Source of the DNA: Annulohypoxylon bovei var. microspora | Taxonomy: Eukaryota; Ascomycota; Sordariomycetes; Xylariales; Hypoxylaceae | Direction: 5' to 3' | NCBI GenBank assembly: GCA_022836615.1 | Contig: MU405233.1 | Location: forward strand, 248,001 to 312,000 | DNA: 64,000 nt | Shown: one piece after another, positions 34,725 to 46,246 of the stretch | How positions within the stretch are numbered: the stretch's first letter is position 1 | Layout of the letters: every line of letters starts with the position of its first letter | Translations under genes and position numbers: made by a program | The notes under the pieces: generated by a model | Seen by the model: only the letters and a program-made list of their open reading frames with translations | Database searches by the model: none | What the model was told of the DNA's origin: nothing

Positions 34725-35741
34725 TCAAGCAATTCCGTGCTTCCAGAATGTCTCCATGTTGGCCTTCGTATCATCATCCACATAATCGTGATGTGTGCGG
34801 AGCGTAACCTTCTCTCCGTGGATTTCGGCAACAGTCCCGCTGATTTTGGGGTCCGCGATGAGTTGCGTGATACCCTTGATAAGTGTGGAATGGGGTGTTA
34901 TGATCATCTCTTCAAAGAGAGCTTTGGATGGAGAGATACCGGTTTCTTTATTTCTAGTTAGCTTGATTCGTGAAATTTTGACGGGAAGGGAGGTGTGTAA
35001 TTTGGGAGAGGAAAAAGGGGGGGAAAGGAGGGGAGGGAAATATGGGTCCACATACCGAGTACTGCCGGCGCTAAAGTATTGATCTGGATTTGAATCTTCT
35101 CAAGAATTCGGTCAAGAGAGCGAACAAGTCCAATGATGCCGGATTTTGAAGCTGCATACACGGGAGCTACGGGGAAGGGATATAAACCCGCATTTGAAGC
35201 TGTGCATATGATACAACCCCGCGATCCCGTCATGGGATCTGGCTTGTTCTTCTTGAGATAGTGTATGGCAAGTTTGACCGCTATCGCACAAGAGTTAGCA
35301 GAAGACTCTTAATCGATGAAACGAAAAGGTAACAGCCTGGAGGCGAAACTTACTATATATTGTTCCCGTCAGATTCACATCTAGCGCCCTTAATCTAGGT
35401 TGCGACGGCTCATCCTCGTCGCATATCGTCAAGCTACTGATGCCTTGCTCCGAGATTCCGGCGTTGGCCATAACGATGTCGACGTGGCCCACCTTCTCGT
35501 AAACTTCCCTGAATGCCGTCGCCTGGCTGTCCCAAGACGTGATGTTACAGAACTTGAAGTAGACCTTCCCTTCAGGGTGTTTTGAGGCTAGGTCGGCGGC
35601 TACTTTGTGGCCCGCTTGTGTGTTGACATCGAATATGGTGACAGCGTGCCCTTGCGACGCGAAGTATTCTACCATGGAGAGACCGAGACCGCTGGCGCCG
35701 CCGGTTACGACGACGCTTAGTTTCTTTGGCATGCTTCCCAT
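34725..35741 (-). CDS. Short-chain dehydrogenase/reductase (15-PGDH-like SDR)
   Basis: Three exons (minus): 35354-35741, 35056-35280 and 34725-34945, 277 residues. Intron 1 is 73 bp (GTAAGT...CGATAG, phase 1). Intron 2 is 110 bp (GTATGT...ATAAAG, phase 1); a nearer CTAG acceptor would break the frame. Features of classical SDRs are the NAD(P)-binding TGGASGLG (residues 13-20), an Asp at the end of strand 2 (TIFDVNT) favouring NAD, NAG in VMANAGIS, and the catalytic Ser158, Tyr171 and Lys175 in YAASK. The start MGSMPKKLSVVVTGG was chosen because upstream sequence in frame lacks an ATG. The substrate cannot be told from sequence. Confidence 0.88.
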
Positions 35742-36666
35742 TGTGGTTGGTGTAAGTCGAATGTGGTTCAGGGGTAGTGAGTGAATGGTAAGTATTATTG
35801 GTGTACGTAAATTAAAAGTCTTCAACTTCAAATTTGAATTAATTGATGAGATGCTAACTGACACTACCTAGTTGGCTATGAGAATAGAAATATATATGAT
35901 TCCCCCAACCCTCGCCTGTTCGTAGCCTGTATGGTGTACTATCTATTCGGTGGTGGCAGCGAGCGAAGGATGCGGGGACATGCCACCATAGCCTGCGCAT
36001 CACCTTACTCTAGTCGGCAGTTGGTCGACTCACGAGCGTCTGCAGGGTGGATCTCACCTCAGGAGATAGTCCGCGTAGAACGGCCTCATATTACGAGGCC
36101 TGGGCATTTATTATGTATATGTATGTGTGATTCAAGATCTTGAAATCTTAATTTGAACTTTGGTACAAGTTTTCTCATTATTACCTAGGCATTGATTGAC
36201 AATGAATTAGATTGACTGGACTTCATTCTGGCTGATGCTGGTTGGACACCTCACGCCTCACGCCTCACGCCTGCTAGACTTACTGGTGATGGAATTTCCA
36301 TTCTCTGACCGAAGTGAACAGGCACGTAAGCGCATACCCAATAGAATAGGAACGCACGCATCCGTTCGAGCTAAGGGTTATTGTTTATACTTGAAGGAAA
36401 TCTGAAGCGAAACGAAGACGTGGGATTCATCCAGTGAATCTTGGCCACTTGTCAATTTGATCTAGGAACCAACTAAAAAAAAAAGGCGCCGAAGACAAAT
36501 CCCCCACTCTGTACCCATGCTTAGCTCTCGCAAACCAAGATCATGATTGCATTCGAAATTCGAAATCCCATATCCCATCATACTTTCCGGTATCATGCAA
36601 TGTTTAGGTATCCTTCTTGGGAACTGCATATCCACTCAGTCAGTCTAGATTGCTATCAGTTCTGTA
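35742..36666. other. Intergenic region
   Basis: Upstream region of the SDR gene. A short triplicate of CTCACGC (CCTCACGCCTCACGCCTCAC) lies near 36248-36268. No gene is recognised. Confidence 0.45.
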
Positions 36667-36981
36667 CTACACACCTTGATTCTTCTCCCATTGTCTCGGC
36701 ATGCCTTTGTAATGCGTGGGTAGCTGTCTGGGCGGCCTCGATGGCTCAGTGGTGGATCCCGAATCGGCGGCGGTATCCTCCGTCTTCTTATTGTCGCTGG
36801 TATCCGCTTTCTTTGTTTCCTCTCCGGACGTTGACACAACTTTGTCTTGCGATTTCTCGTCGGACATTTTGATATGATTGACTAATGAATTTGAATATGA
36901 GTAGGTGAATATTCTAGGTGGATTGAGGCCTAATGCGGTGCTTCGAGGAAGAAGAGATGAAATTCGGGTTGAAGATAACAT
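36667..36981 (-). CDS. Small hypothetical protein, possible mitochondrial presequence
   Basis: A 104-residue ORF with an ATG start. The first ~35 residues are Ser/Arg-rich without acidic residues (MLSSTRISSLLPRSTALGL), like a mitochondrial targeting peptide. The remainder, from MSDEKSQDK, is a hydrophilic Lys/Glu/Ser/Thr-rich segment ending LPTHYKGMPRQWEKNQGV. A potential donor (G|GTGTGT) next to the stop means a further exon cannot be excluded. It could also begin at the internal MSDEK Met (near 36867). Family not recognised. Confidence 0.45.
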   Translation of the reverse strand: MLSSTRISSLLPRSTALGLNPPRIFTYSYSNSLVNHIKMSDEKSQDKVVSTSGEETKKADTSDNKKTEDTAADSGSTTEPSRPPRQLPTHYKGMPRQWEKNQGV

Positions 36982-37326
36982 GTATTTGTAGAAAGAGAGA
37001 ATTGGGGAGGGGTCTAGGGCTCTTCAATGAAATCAGGTCATCCATCCCGTCACATCGATAGCAGCTGCCTGGCCGGGCAGTGATCCGTAACACTAAATAA
37101 CAAGCACTTGAGCTCCGTGACGTCACGCCATTGACAAACATTTTCGAGGTGTAATGTACACATCTACCTACGTAGGTACTTTCCTTTACTATCCCAACAT
37201 TGAAGTTCTGTTAGATCTTGGTGATACAGCTGGATAACCTTAAATTACTTTCCTGTCATGTTCTTTGTCAATCGCTTTGTTTTGATTCTGTACAACCCTT
37301 AGGAGTCACCCCTAAAGTGATGCTAA

Positions 37327-38466
37327 TATGGAGGCCCGTTCGTACAACTGTGCATTTTCAATTTTTAGTTTTGAATTTTACCTAAAAGGGTAAGGTGTAT
37401 CCTAATTGTGCGAAATTTATCTACTTCATATTTAAAAAAGAAATACTTATATAACATATGGATATTTACATAACGAAAAGATATTATTAAATATATATAT
37501 ATACGTATAAATATATATATATACGAATAAATATATAAAAACGCGAAACCACCCGTTCGGATGGTATAATATCCCGAGTTTAGCCGGAAGTTTATGGTTC
37601 GATTCCTCGATCATCCACTTTTATTTTTTTCTTATCCGACGAAAAAAACACTGGTTTAACTACCCATTGGGCCACCCGTAACCCTTTCTTTAACGCCTTA
37701 ACCACATTTTCAAAGGTTGCTTAATCACTTAGATTAAAGGTCTTTTTTACGTGTGTTGAATTGAAAGGAATCAATTAAGTAAGCACCTTAAGTAATCACT
37801 TTTGCCACCCACCTGGTCCATGCGCGAGAGCCAGCTTTTTGTTTTTCAAAAAATTACCTTTTCGCGAACGGGCCACCTCAAAAGCTGAGAACGCTTGATT
37901 TAATTGGTAAAAAAGCTGAAAATTAAACCCACCCTTAAAACGATGCACCCAATCAATCGTTGTGGCGGAGATCCGGGATTATCGCGATAAGAGATTTTGA
38001 TAAGGACCACCTTCGTTAAACCTAAGCCGGCTTTTGATTGGTTCAAATTCCTATCGATAAGCATAGTGAAGCGTTTCGGGGATGTCACGTGCGACCGGTC
38101 GCAGCAACAACATTAAGAGCGGCGATACAACAGCTTATTTCGTACAAAATATAACGTGCAACTTATTGAAATTTATATCTTTAAAATCGCCTAATTGAGA
38201 AATATAATAAAATCTATTTACTTTTAAATTAAACCCTTTAAAAGGAAAGTTATTCGGGTGTAAACTTAATAGTATTATATTGGTTGCATGGCTTATAAGC
38301 CTTGAAATAACAAATCTTTATTCATTTATCCGTACGATTAATCCAAGTACTGTTTTACTAATTTTTAAGTACATACCTATGTACCCCTTACCTTATTAGG
38401 CATAGCCTCTTCTATTTTCCAAAACTAAAAATTGAAAATGCACAGTTGTACGAACGGGCCTCCATA
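37327..38466. mobile_element. 1.14-kb TIR DNA element with 47-bp perfect inverted repeats
   Basis: Positions 37327-37373 and 38420-38466 are perfect 47-bp inverted repeats starting TATGGAGGCCCGTTCGTAC. The outermost TA may be the duplicated target (TA...TA, Tc1/mariner style); alternatively GCTAA directly outside both ends (37322-37326 and 38467-38471) could be a 5-bp duplication. The interior is AT-rich, has no transposase ORF, and includes a tRNA-like segment (37559-37616). Reverse-complement reading of about 38029-38310 aligns with 9615-9890 plus 10120-10150 of the hAT-like element, including ACCGGTCGCACGT and AACCAATCAAAA-GCCGGCT blocks. Confidence 0.85.
37559..37616 (+). pseudogene. Degenerate tRNA-like segment inside TIR element
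   Basis: GGATGGT (37559-37565) can pair with ATCATCC (37610-37616) as a 7-bp acceptor stem with one G-U-type pair. An internal GGTTCGATTCC matches the Pol III B box, and the DNA runs into a T-rich stretch (from 37619). The total of 58 nt is too short for a full tRNA, and the T stem pairs poorly, so this is at best a decayed tRNA or SINE-head remnant. Confidence 0.4.
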
Positions 38467-38640
38467 GCTAACGCTATGACCACGCGGGAACTAATCTAGG
38501 TACGTGCGTGCGCTGGGATCTCGATCTAAAGAAAAAGGGGTCAATATTGGAACTTGATAATGTTTTTATACATACTACATTCGAGTATCTCATTGATTCA
38601 TTATTCATTATGTACCTAGTTATTGCTTAGCCAGTCAAAA

Positions 38641-39237
38641 CTAATTGAAACAAGCACATACCCGACAAGCAACCCCAGGGTTCATAATCTCCTCAAGACT
38701 GAGCTTTGTGCCGCAAGTAAAACATTCGGGCGCAGTGGCACAGTTTTCCACGCCGTACCTACTTTGCTTGAAGATCTTACGCTCCTCCATCGACGCTTGC
38801 ACCTTGCTCCAATCCTTACCGTCTTCGTACCAGAACTCGTCGAGAGTGCACTTGTCGTTCTGGATCTTTTCCTTTCTAGTCCTCGACCCTTTCTTCGTAA
38901 CCCTAGTTTGAGGTTTAGGACTTGGCTTTTTCTTATCCTGCTCTGCAGAACGAGGCTGATCTTGGGATGAGGTATGCAAGAGAGCCTGTGACCCGTTAGT
39001 AGAATGTGATTGTTGAAATGCGAGCAGTGGAGAGAGCGTGGTGGATGATTCCCTTGAAGGACTGTATCTTGGGTTTAACTCTACCTCTAATGGGGATACG
39101 AACTCGGGTTGCGTCCACATACTCTCCCCCGAAGAGGGTAGCGTCGCGGACCGCGGCTCTGAGCCGAAGTTGGATTTCTCAGACCACAAGTCTGACGAGG
39201 GATACCCCTCGGCTAGATCTTCATAATAGAAAGGCAT
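38641..39237 (-). CDS. Hypothetical protein with C-terminal CxxC zinc-ribbon-like pair
   Basis: A single-exon ORF of 198 residues with an ATG start. Residues 1-110 are disordered, Ser/Pro-rich. A basic stretch (KKKPSPKPQTRVTKKGSRTRKEK) precedes a conserved-looking segment TLDEFWYEDGKDWSKVQASMEERKIFKQSRYG. The end has two Cys pairs, CFTCG and CRVCAC, 20 residues apart, which could bind one zinc ion. The CFTCGTKLS end resembles fungal proteins of unknown function. It begins 174 bp right of the TIR element. Confidence 0.6.
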   Translation of the reverse strand: MPFYYEDLAEGYPSSDLWSEKSNFGSEPRSATLPSSGESMWTQPEFVSPLEVELNPRYSPSRESSTTLSPLLAFQQSHSTNGSQALLHTSSQDQPRSAEQDKKKPSPKPQTRVTKKGSRTRKEKIQNDKCTLDEFWYEDGKDWSKVQASMEERKIFKQSRYGVENCATAPECFTCGTKLSLEEIMNPGVACRVCACFN

Positions 39238-39872
39238 TGTGACACTTCTAATAAAGGAAAAGGCTAACCTTATTAGGATACAGAGCTCTACGTGCTTACC
39301 TTCCTCTAACTGATACCTTCTATAGGAAGTGTAGTATGCAACAACGAGAAAGTCCCAACGAAATTCCCTAATAAGTATTCAAACCCTTCGAAACTTGACG
39401 ATTGTGAAAAGTAGTGACAAGAGAAGATCACCGAGGACATAAAATAATATGTTGAGAACAATTCTTTGTTTTGGTGTATCGCCTTTGTTCACCAATGAAA
39501 TAAATATGAGGAGACTTGAGCAACAAAGGTGGTGAGCAGGGTAGCTTGCACACTAAACCGCCGAACATTAGGTGCCGGAGATGCTCAATGGGATTGTCAA
39601 TTGAGGACAAAGTGAAGCAAGTTCTCTGTCATAAAGGCACTTCCTGTCCTTTTGTTTGCGCATCCAAAACCTTGTCTTTCATTGCATTGGGATACTACTG
39701 TAAGACCAAGTTAAGCTAGATACAAGGAGTTTGTAAAACGTAACAATCATATAGGTAATATCATGTTCTCAACATTCATATACATCATAAATGGCCTTAT
39801 GTAAACCAACAGACCTCGAAGCCTATTTACACCAGATATACACCATATATCTATACCCTAAATCACACCAAC
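39238..39872. other. Intergenic region
   Basis: Non-coding between the zinc-ribbon-like gene and the 3' end of the GH55 gene; nothing else recognised. Confidence 0.45.
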
Positions 39873-42727
39873 TCAATTACCGCTGCTGAACGCGATTATC
39901 GAGCTGGGGTACACATTAACGTTCTGCGAGTAATCCGCGAGCTTCGTCGTGTCCCTGTAGACCATTCCATAGGCGCCTACGGTATTGAGCCCGTAGATCC
40001 AGAACCCCGTAGTGCTGGCGGCGTCGTACTGCACGATGCCGGTCTGACAAAGCGAGCTCGCGCCCTTGTCGGAACAGGACGTGCTGAAGTTGTTGAAGAA
40101 GGAGTATAATCTGTGGCTGGTTAGCTGATTGATCGAAGCATATAATGTAAAGAGCATGTAATTCTGTCGTAAAAAGAGTAAGGGAGTTAACTCACCCAGC
40201 ACCATAAATAAGCACGCTCTTGCTCGCGCTAACTCTTAGTCCCCACGCCTCGGCGCAAGTGCTCGGCGACGAGCCCTGCGGACACAAAATATCGAAATTT
40301 GGATCGTCGATCGTCGTATTTAACGGAAACGGTTGCCGAGCCCCCGGATTAGGTTGATGGTACGGTGTTTCCGTCTGGATCTGGCCGGCGAAGATATTCT
40401 GCGTCTTGCTGAACTGATACTGGTACCGGACGTGGTGCTCGACGCTGGTCCCGACGAGCCAGAGCGTGCCCACCGTCGACTCGACTAGCAGCCCGCGACC
40501 GGCGTACACCTTGATCTGTGTTAAGGACGCGTCGTCGACGTCGTGGTCCGCTACCCAAAGCCACACATTCTCCAGGTATAGACGCGCGGCCGACTTGGCC
40601 ACGTGCATAGAGATGTAGCCCGCGACGCAATTACTATTAACAGTTGTAGATGATGGCGTGGATGGGCAATTAGCTAACGACAAGTTGGACCCCTTAGTCC
40701 CACCAATGCGCGTGTGGACATCCCACATCCCGCTCGGCGAGCCGGCCGGCGACGCAAGATTCCACCTGATAAGAATCGCACCAGCCTGGGCGCCCTGCGT
40801 CGACACCATCATATCGCTCCACTCGACCGTGCCGGAGTCGCCGGCGTTGCCGATCTGTACGACGACCTGCGGCGCATTTACGTTACTGAAAAACGACCCA
40901 CTGGACATGATCACCGGGTACCCCTCGCCGACGATCTTGCTGCCGGCTGGGACGAGCAGGGTCTTGGTCACCTTGTACGTGCCGGCGTCGAAGTAGACGA
41001 CGCGACCGGCGCTGGCCGCGGCGGTTATGACCTTCTGCAGGGCGGCGGTGTCGTCGGTCGTGCCGTCGCCTTTGGCGCCGCCGGTTCGCACGGAAGAGAA
41101 CGATGTCGCGGCAAGGCTGGCGTAAGACGGCTTCGACCGCTCGTAGAACTTGCCGCTGCTCACGAGGACAGCTGGGCGCGTGGGTGGCGTGATTGCGCCA
41201 GCGGTGGTCTTGGGGCCACTAGGATTGTACACGTTGCCGTTTACCCAGCTTGCGATGGTGGTCGATCCCGTGGTTCCAGCTAGAAGGGTGCTTTTAGTTG
41301 GCCCATATTGGATTGCGGTTGGCACGTTCTTGAGTGAGACATTTTCGATCGCTAGACTGCCCCCTGTTGCCGGCGTAGATGTTGAGGATCGCGAGATATT
41401 GAACGCAATCTTCGTGTTTGTGAACGAGCTGTCGAAAAAAGTGACTGACCCAACTGTTTCACCGCTTGAATCGCGGGTGGCCATGTCAAGGCCGACTGTA
41501 CAGTTACCTAATACATGTTAGTTCATTCTGGGCTTCAAGTGTTGAAATTTGGAATAATTCCAGTAGCTAGAAAGGTGGAATTCGATTTCCTTTTTAGTTC
41601 GTTCTTTGAAAGGGGAGATGGTGTGTAGATAGAGCTATAGAAAACTCAGAAACACTTACTATCCCTTCGTTAGCAAATATAAGGTGGAGCTGGGATTGAA
41701 TTTGTGGTAGGAGTTGATGATAAGAATATTAAATGCTTAATACACACCTCACAGATATACTCTTGTAGGTCCAGCCCCAGTCCCAGATCTGATAGATAGC
41801 GGTGACTGCATTGCTGAAAGTGAGATTGCGGACGGTGAACTGTTGGTTGCCGAACACAGCTCCGTACAGGCCACCATCAAAGACAAGGTCGTTCAAGATA
41901 CCACCAGACCCCGATTCGATGAATACTCCTTGATGTTGAGTACCGGAGTTGGAAGACATCTTGAACACGATATTCTGCAAACTCGTCGCCTGAGCTGTGG
42001 GCCAATGAATACCCGTTGCTGCAGTTGCCGCCGGGATGGCTGTCAAATCAATGACGAAGTTCCTAACCTGGCGCCAGAAGATATTCGTTGACCCATAGGG
42101 CAATGCACCACCGGATTGGTATTGGGCGCCATCAATAACACCGAATCCTGAGAAGCCAGATGTTGCTTTAAGGATAGGCAAACTGTTCGGATTACCGATA
42201 AGATTGGTAGCGTAGTAGCTGATGATGGAGGAAGAAACCACATAAGTTCCAGCGGGAAAGTAAACGACAGCATTGGTCGTGCTAGACGATGAACAGGATC
42301 CCGGTGCGCATCTGCTGCCGTCGCTAATTGCTTTATTGATGGCAGCCGTATCATCAGTTTTCCCATCTCTGTTCCGGTCATTAACTAGTGCATCTCTCAA
42401 GAGGGTGAATTGTTTATACCCTTTTGCGCCATAGTCCTTCACATTGCGATAGACTTTGTAAGTCGAAGGATTGGCGTTGAAGGCCGATATGCCTTGATGC
42501 GATATCGCCTCATACCAGTAGCTAGTAGTTGTCTGTCGCTCTTCTACCTTCTTCTCCCCGGAGTTGGGGCTCACGGGGATAGTCTTATCGACTGTTGTTG
42601 AAGCATAGTCGCCTGTATACCCACTGAATTGTGCCAATTGAGCGCCCACTGCATCTTGCACTTCTCGAATGACTAGTTTTTCTCCTAGTACGGCTGGCAA
42701 CAACAGAACCGCTGCTAGGAAACGCAT
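39873..42727 (-). CDS. Secreted GH55 exo-beta-1,3-glucanase (glucan 1,3-beta-glucosidase)
   Basis: Exons (minus): 41749-42727, 40196-41507 and 39873-40110, 842 residues. The second intron is 85 bp (GTGAGT...CCACAG, phase 2). The first, 241 bp, is frame-consistent only as a [D1,2] stwintron (separate entry); resolved this way the junction reads ISVSNCTVGLDM. A signal peptide (MRFLAAVLLLPAVLG) is followed by two right-handed beta-helix (pectate-lyase-like) repeats, each with the glycine-rich start typical of GH55: VKDYGAKG...DGKTDDTAAINKAI and VRTGGAKGDGTTDDTAAL. The catalytic cleft of GH55 lies between these domains. Several N-glycosylation sequons and Cys residues agree with secretion. The enzyme removes glucose from beta-1,3-glucan, in wall turnover or in feeding on laminarin-like glucans. 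Confidence 0.92.
41508..41748 (-). other. [D1,2] stwintron (nested intron) in GH55 gene
   Basis: Read on the minus strand: exon ends ...TCTGTGA (41749). The external donor G (41748) is separated from its TAAGTG (41658-41653) by an internal intron 41659-41747 (89 bp, GTGTGT...branch TGCTAAC...GATAG). Removing it rebuilds GTAAGT; the 152-nt external intron then ends at ACTAAC...TATTAG (41508). Exon phase 1 joins A to GTAAC, giving Ser-Asn-Cys. A single intron using GTGTGT and TATTAG would give an immediate TAA. Confidence 0.8.
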
Positions 42728-43948
42728 ATTAGATTACCTCTACGCCGTTGAATGCTAAAAGCTAAAGGCATATGAACGTTTCGCCGGTGAAGGCGGGTTC
42801 AACCTAGATATGTAGGGCGGAGCATGCACATGTGTATTAGTACTACATAGCTAGCCCTTTGGCGCTTGATAGCATAGTGACCGCATCGTACGTATCGCAC
42901 GAGTCATGATCAATAGCTTGAACAGCTTGGGAAATGAGAACGATCGAGAACAAGGAACGTTCGATTCGTAAGGTTGGAATGCGTCCTGCTTGCGAAGGTG
43001 ATTGCTAGAAAGGTTAGATTTCACTTCAGCTGAGACCGAGTTTATGATATTAATCTTAAAGGGGTTAGATATTTTAAATAGTAGTGTTAAATCAAGATTA
43101 GGCTGTGGGTTAGGCGTTGGCGTTATTTAGAGCTGGAGGCTTGATGGCACTAAGATGGGTCTGGACTCTTAAAAGCTGAAGCGCCCTTGGAATTTGACAA
43201 TTTTGATTTGTATGTTTCTCTTCATGTTTCTCCCCTTACATTCTGGGGTAGAAGTTGTCTTCTCTGTCGCGCTAGAATTTCTCTATATTTTGAGCGTGGA
43301 GGAATTCGATATTTAGGTACGCATGAGCTTCCTACTAGGCTACGACGCAGTAGCAAGCTTCGATGTCTCGGAGAGTAGCGCTGGAAGCTATTTTATTCGG
43401 CTCGTTAACTCATAGTTCGAGGTGATCGCGTCCTTTCTTGAATATGAGATATGACACGAGTGGTTCGTGAAAGGATACTCCTTGTCTTCTCTTTTCTTCT
43501 TCTTTTTATAAATAAACTCAGGTGAGATCAATTGATTTCCACAAGGTGAATTTAGGTGTGCAGGAAGCAAGATCAATTGGAGGATACGAGACACAAAGTC
43601 AAAAGGAGTTGTGAGACCGGGAAATCTTCGGCAAGAATTAACCTTTCGAATCGCATATTTTTATGGGATAGACTAATAACCCCCTTATTTAGGAATATAT
43701 TATTTACCTTATCTTTTATGCGTATAATGAGGATAGATTATGTATAATACATTTTACTGATATTAATAGAACTGCTGGATTGCATCCTTCTCTTCATGAT
43801 GACAGTCTCGCCCCGCGTCGCACATTCGTTCGTCTCTCATTCTTCGGTAGATCGCGTGTAAAGATAGGAGCCGGAATAGTGAGATCGCATTCCTTGATCT
43901 ATCCGGTAACCTCACCTGTCAACTTCACAGTCAATTAAGTGAAGTTGG
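42728..43948. other. Divergent promoter region of GH55 and F-box genes
   Basis: 1.2 kb between two divergent starts. No gene seen. Confidence 0.45.
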
Positions 43949-45691
43949 ATGGCTATTATGAAATCCCTCTTAACACGACTGTATCACTCCGAAAATGCGC
44001 AGACTCCGCCAAGCAATGAACCAGCCAAACCTGACATTGTCAGCCGGCTCCCCTTTGAGCTACACATCTTCATCCTTGCTCAGCTTGAACCGAAAGATAT
44101 AGATGCTGGTCTTAGTGTATGTCGCCAATGGCGCGCCATTTGGCTGAGCGACGAAATATGGCCTAAACTCGCGCAACGATGGTTTCCGGGTTTGGAAGAT
44201 CACATTCGCAAATCTGCGGCTGAAGGCCAAGATCAAAATGAGATGTTCCGCAAAGCTCTGCACAAGATCCAAAGACGAATGAGTGGCAGGTTCGCTTCTG
44301 CCTTTCATCATGAGATGTCTCTTGAAACCGATCAGCTTTTTACTTTAAGCAAAGATGTTCCACTTGCAGAAGGAGGTGTTCATTCTTATGAAGATGTGGA
44401 TGGTCTAGAATTCGGTTCCGGAACTCATTATCCGCGTTTCATGATGTATGACAACGGCCGAATAGCCTGGTGGCCGGAAGCATATGTTCTCCCTTATCTC
44501 GCTGTTGTCGACGATCTACGAACGAGAAAACGGCGGGCGTATCTATTTCCTAATAATTATGAAGAGAAGCAAGGTTACAAGACCGCTATGAGTGACAAGC
44601 TCCTGCTTATGGGCCGTGGGAGGATCTTGAACGCCTGGCACCTTGAACTTGACCGCCTCCACTCCACCCAAGTTCCGGAAGAGTTTGTTCGCTGCATTAC
44701 CGAAGGAGAGAAAATCCTCGTTCTTACTAGGAGTGGAGAGGTCTTTTTGTGGCGGTTTGGCCAAGAACCGCAGTACATCGACATAACCGGTTGCTACGAA
44801 AAGGGGCCGGTCGGCACGGCTCACCCCTACAACTTCATTTTGGGACAATTTACTCCTTCTCACAACATCGGTTCGCGCCTCGTTCGGAGCGGCACTTTGC
44901 TAGATTTCATTATTTCCCCAACAGAAGATGATGTTTTGTTCGCTATAACATACGACCCCGCTCCGTTGAAAGAACTTCGGGTCAACGAAATCCGCAACGG
45001 CCAGCTTGTTGCTACTTACCGCATAGATAGAAGCAACTGGGCCGACGTGATTATGGACTATGGGGACTTTTCAAATTTACGCTGGGAGAAAGTTGACTCC
45101 TTTGGCGGCTATAGCTTGATGAACGCTGCATCCGAAACTACGGCCACGACCCGCGAACCTACATGTCCTCCTAACAGCAGCATTCTCGTATCCGTGTGTT
45201 TCAATATTTATACCAAGGCATTCACGATTCCTCATTACCATCGCATAGACTCCCACAATTATGGAAGCGTATACCAAATTAGAAATAGCCGAATAGCTGC
45301 AAGCGACACGGATAGCCCACGAGGCACCGTTTTATCTCTTCACCCTTGTTCCAGTGGCACGCATCCTTACGAGAAATATGGCCCTACCCCCTTTTATTCA
45401 ACGATAACCAGGGGATCAAATGGTCCTTTACGACGACAACGGATGGCCTCGGAGACGAATGAATGGGATGCGGATTTTGTGCTTGATTTTAACGGCCCTC
45501 TTAAAACGAACTCTGCTGACATCACGAGTATATATCCTCCTTTGATTCGTGGAGTTCGAAGGCTGGTAGGCGATGATGATTTCCTGCTCTTGGTCGTTCG
45601 GCAGTCATATATCGTTTGGAGTTTCGGAGATGAGATACCTGGGAGTACCACTGATGGCAGACGGAGTTTATGGCGCAAACTGATCCGTTGA
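43949..45691 (+). CDS. F-box domain protein
   Basis: A single-exon ORF of 580 residues starting at ATG (MAIMKSLLTRLYHSENAQ). Residues about 29-75 form an F-box: DIVSRLPFELHIFILAQLEP, then DIDAGLSVCRQWRAIWLSDEIWPKLAQRWFP. The rest has repeated beta-strand-like segments (EKILVLTRSGEVFLWRFG) that may form a WD/propeller-like substrate-binding region, but canonical repeats are not obvious. F-box proteins recruit targets to SCF ubiquitin ligases through Skp1. Substrate unknown. Confidence 0.85.
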   Translation: MAIMKSLLTRLYHSENAQTPPSNEPAKPDIVSRLPFELHIFILAQLEPKDIDAGLSVCRQWRAIWLSDEIWPKLAQRWFPGLEDHIRKSAAEGQDQNEMFRKALHKIQRRMSGRFASAFHHEMSLETDQLFTLSKDVPLAEGGVHSYEDVDGLEFGSGTHYPRFMMYDNGRIAWWPEAYVLPYLAVVDDLRTRKRRAYLFPNNYEEKQGYKTAMSDKLLLMGRGRILNAWHLELDRLHSTQVPEEFVRCITEGEKILVLTRSGEVFLWRFGQEPQYIDITGCYEKGPVGTAHPYNFILGQFTPSHNIGSRLVRSGTLLDFIISPTEDDVLFAITYDPAPLKELRVNEIRNGQLVATYRIDRSNWADVIMDYGDFSNLRWEKVDSFGGYSLMNAASETTATTREPTCPPNSSILVSVCFNIYTKAFTIPHYHRIDSHNYGSVYQIRNSRIAASDTDSPRGTVLSLHPCSSGTHPYEKYGPTPFYSTITRGSNGPLRRQRMASETNEWDADFVLDFNGPLKTNSADITSIYPPLIRGVRRLVGDDDFLLLVVRQSYIVWSFGDEIPGSTTDGRRSLWRKLIR

Positions 45692-46246
45692 ACTTTCTCG
45701 CATACTGGTACATTAGATCTACCATTCATCGGCATCGGCGTTTCATGAGGATATGGAGTATAACTGGCCCATTATGGAATGGCCTAAATTAGGTAACTTT
45801 CAATTGCATCTGGAGAGGCTTCATGTGCTGTATTATAACACAGGTAATTAGGTAATTTGATAAATGGAACCAATTTCTATGAAAATTTTCAGTCTCACCA
45901 ATAAAGATGCATGGTTACTTTTTAAACTAAAACTAGAAAATACCTAGTTACATAACTATGGTATCTTGCGTACGTGCTGGAAATGCATTGGTAGGTACCT
46001 AGGTATCAGAACGAATGTTTCCAAAGAAAGAACTTTTATAAGAAAAAAAACCGAAACTCCCCATGCGATAACAACCCCCCGCAATGACTAGGTACCTAGG
46101 AATACAAGAACGAATGAATTTGACATAGGCCGGCTAATAAGTTAACAAATCCTCAGGGCCATCTCCATCATCACCCTTGATCTTAAATCAATCCTATGCT
46201 TGAGATCTACTCTGTGGCTTTCAAGTAACGCTGATGAATTTATAGC
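45692..46246. other. Intergenic region between convergent genes
   Basis: GGTACCTAGGTATC and CTAGGTACCTAGG palindromes near 45993 and 46088; otherwise nothing. Confidence 0.5.
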
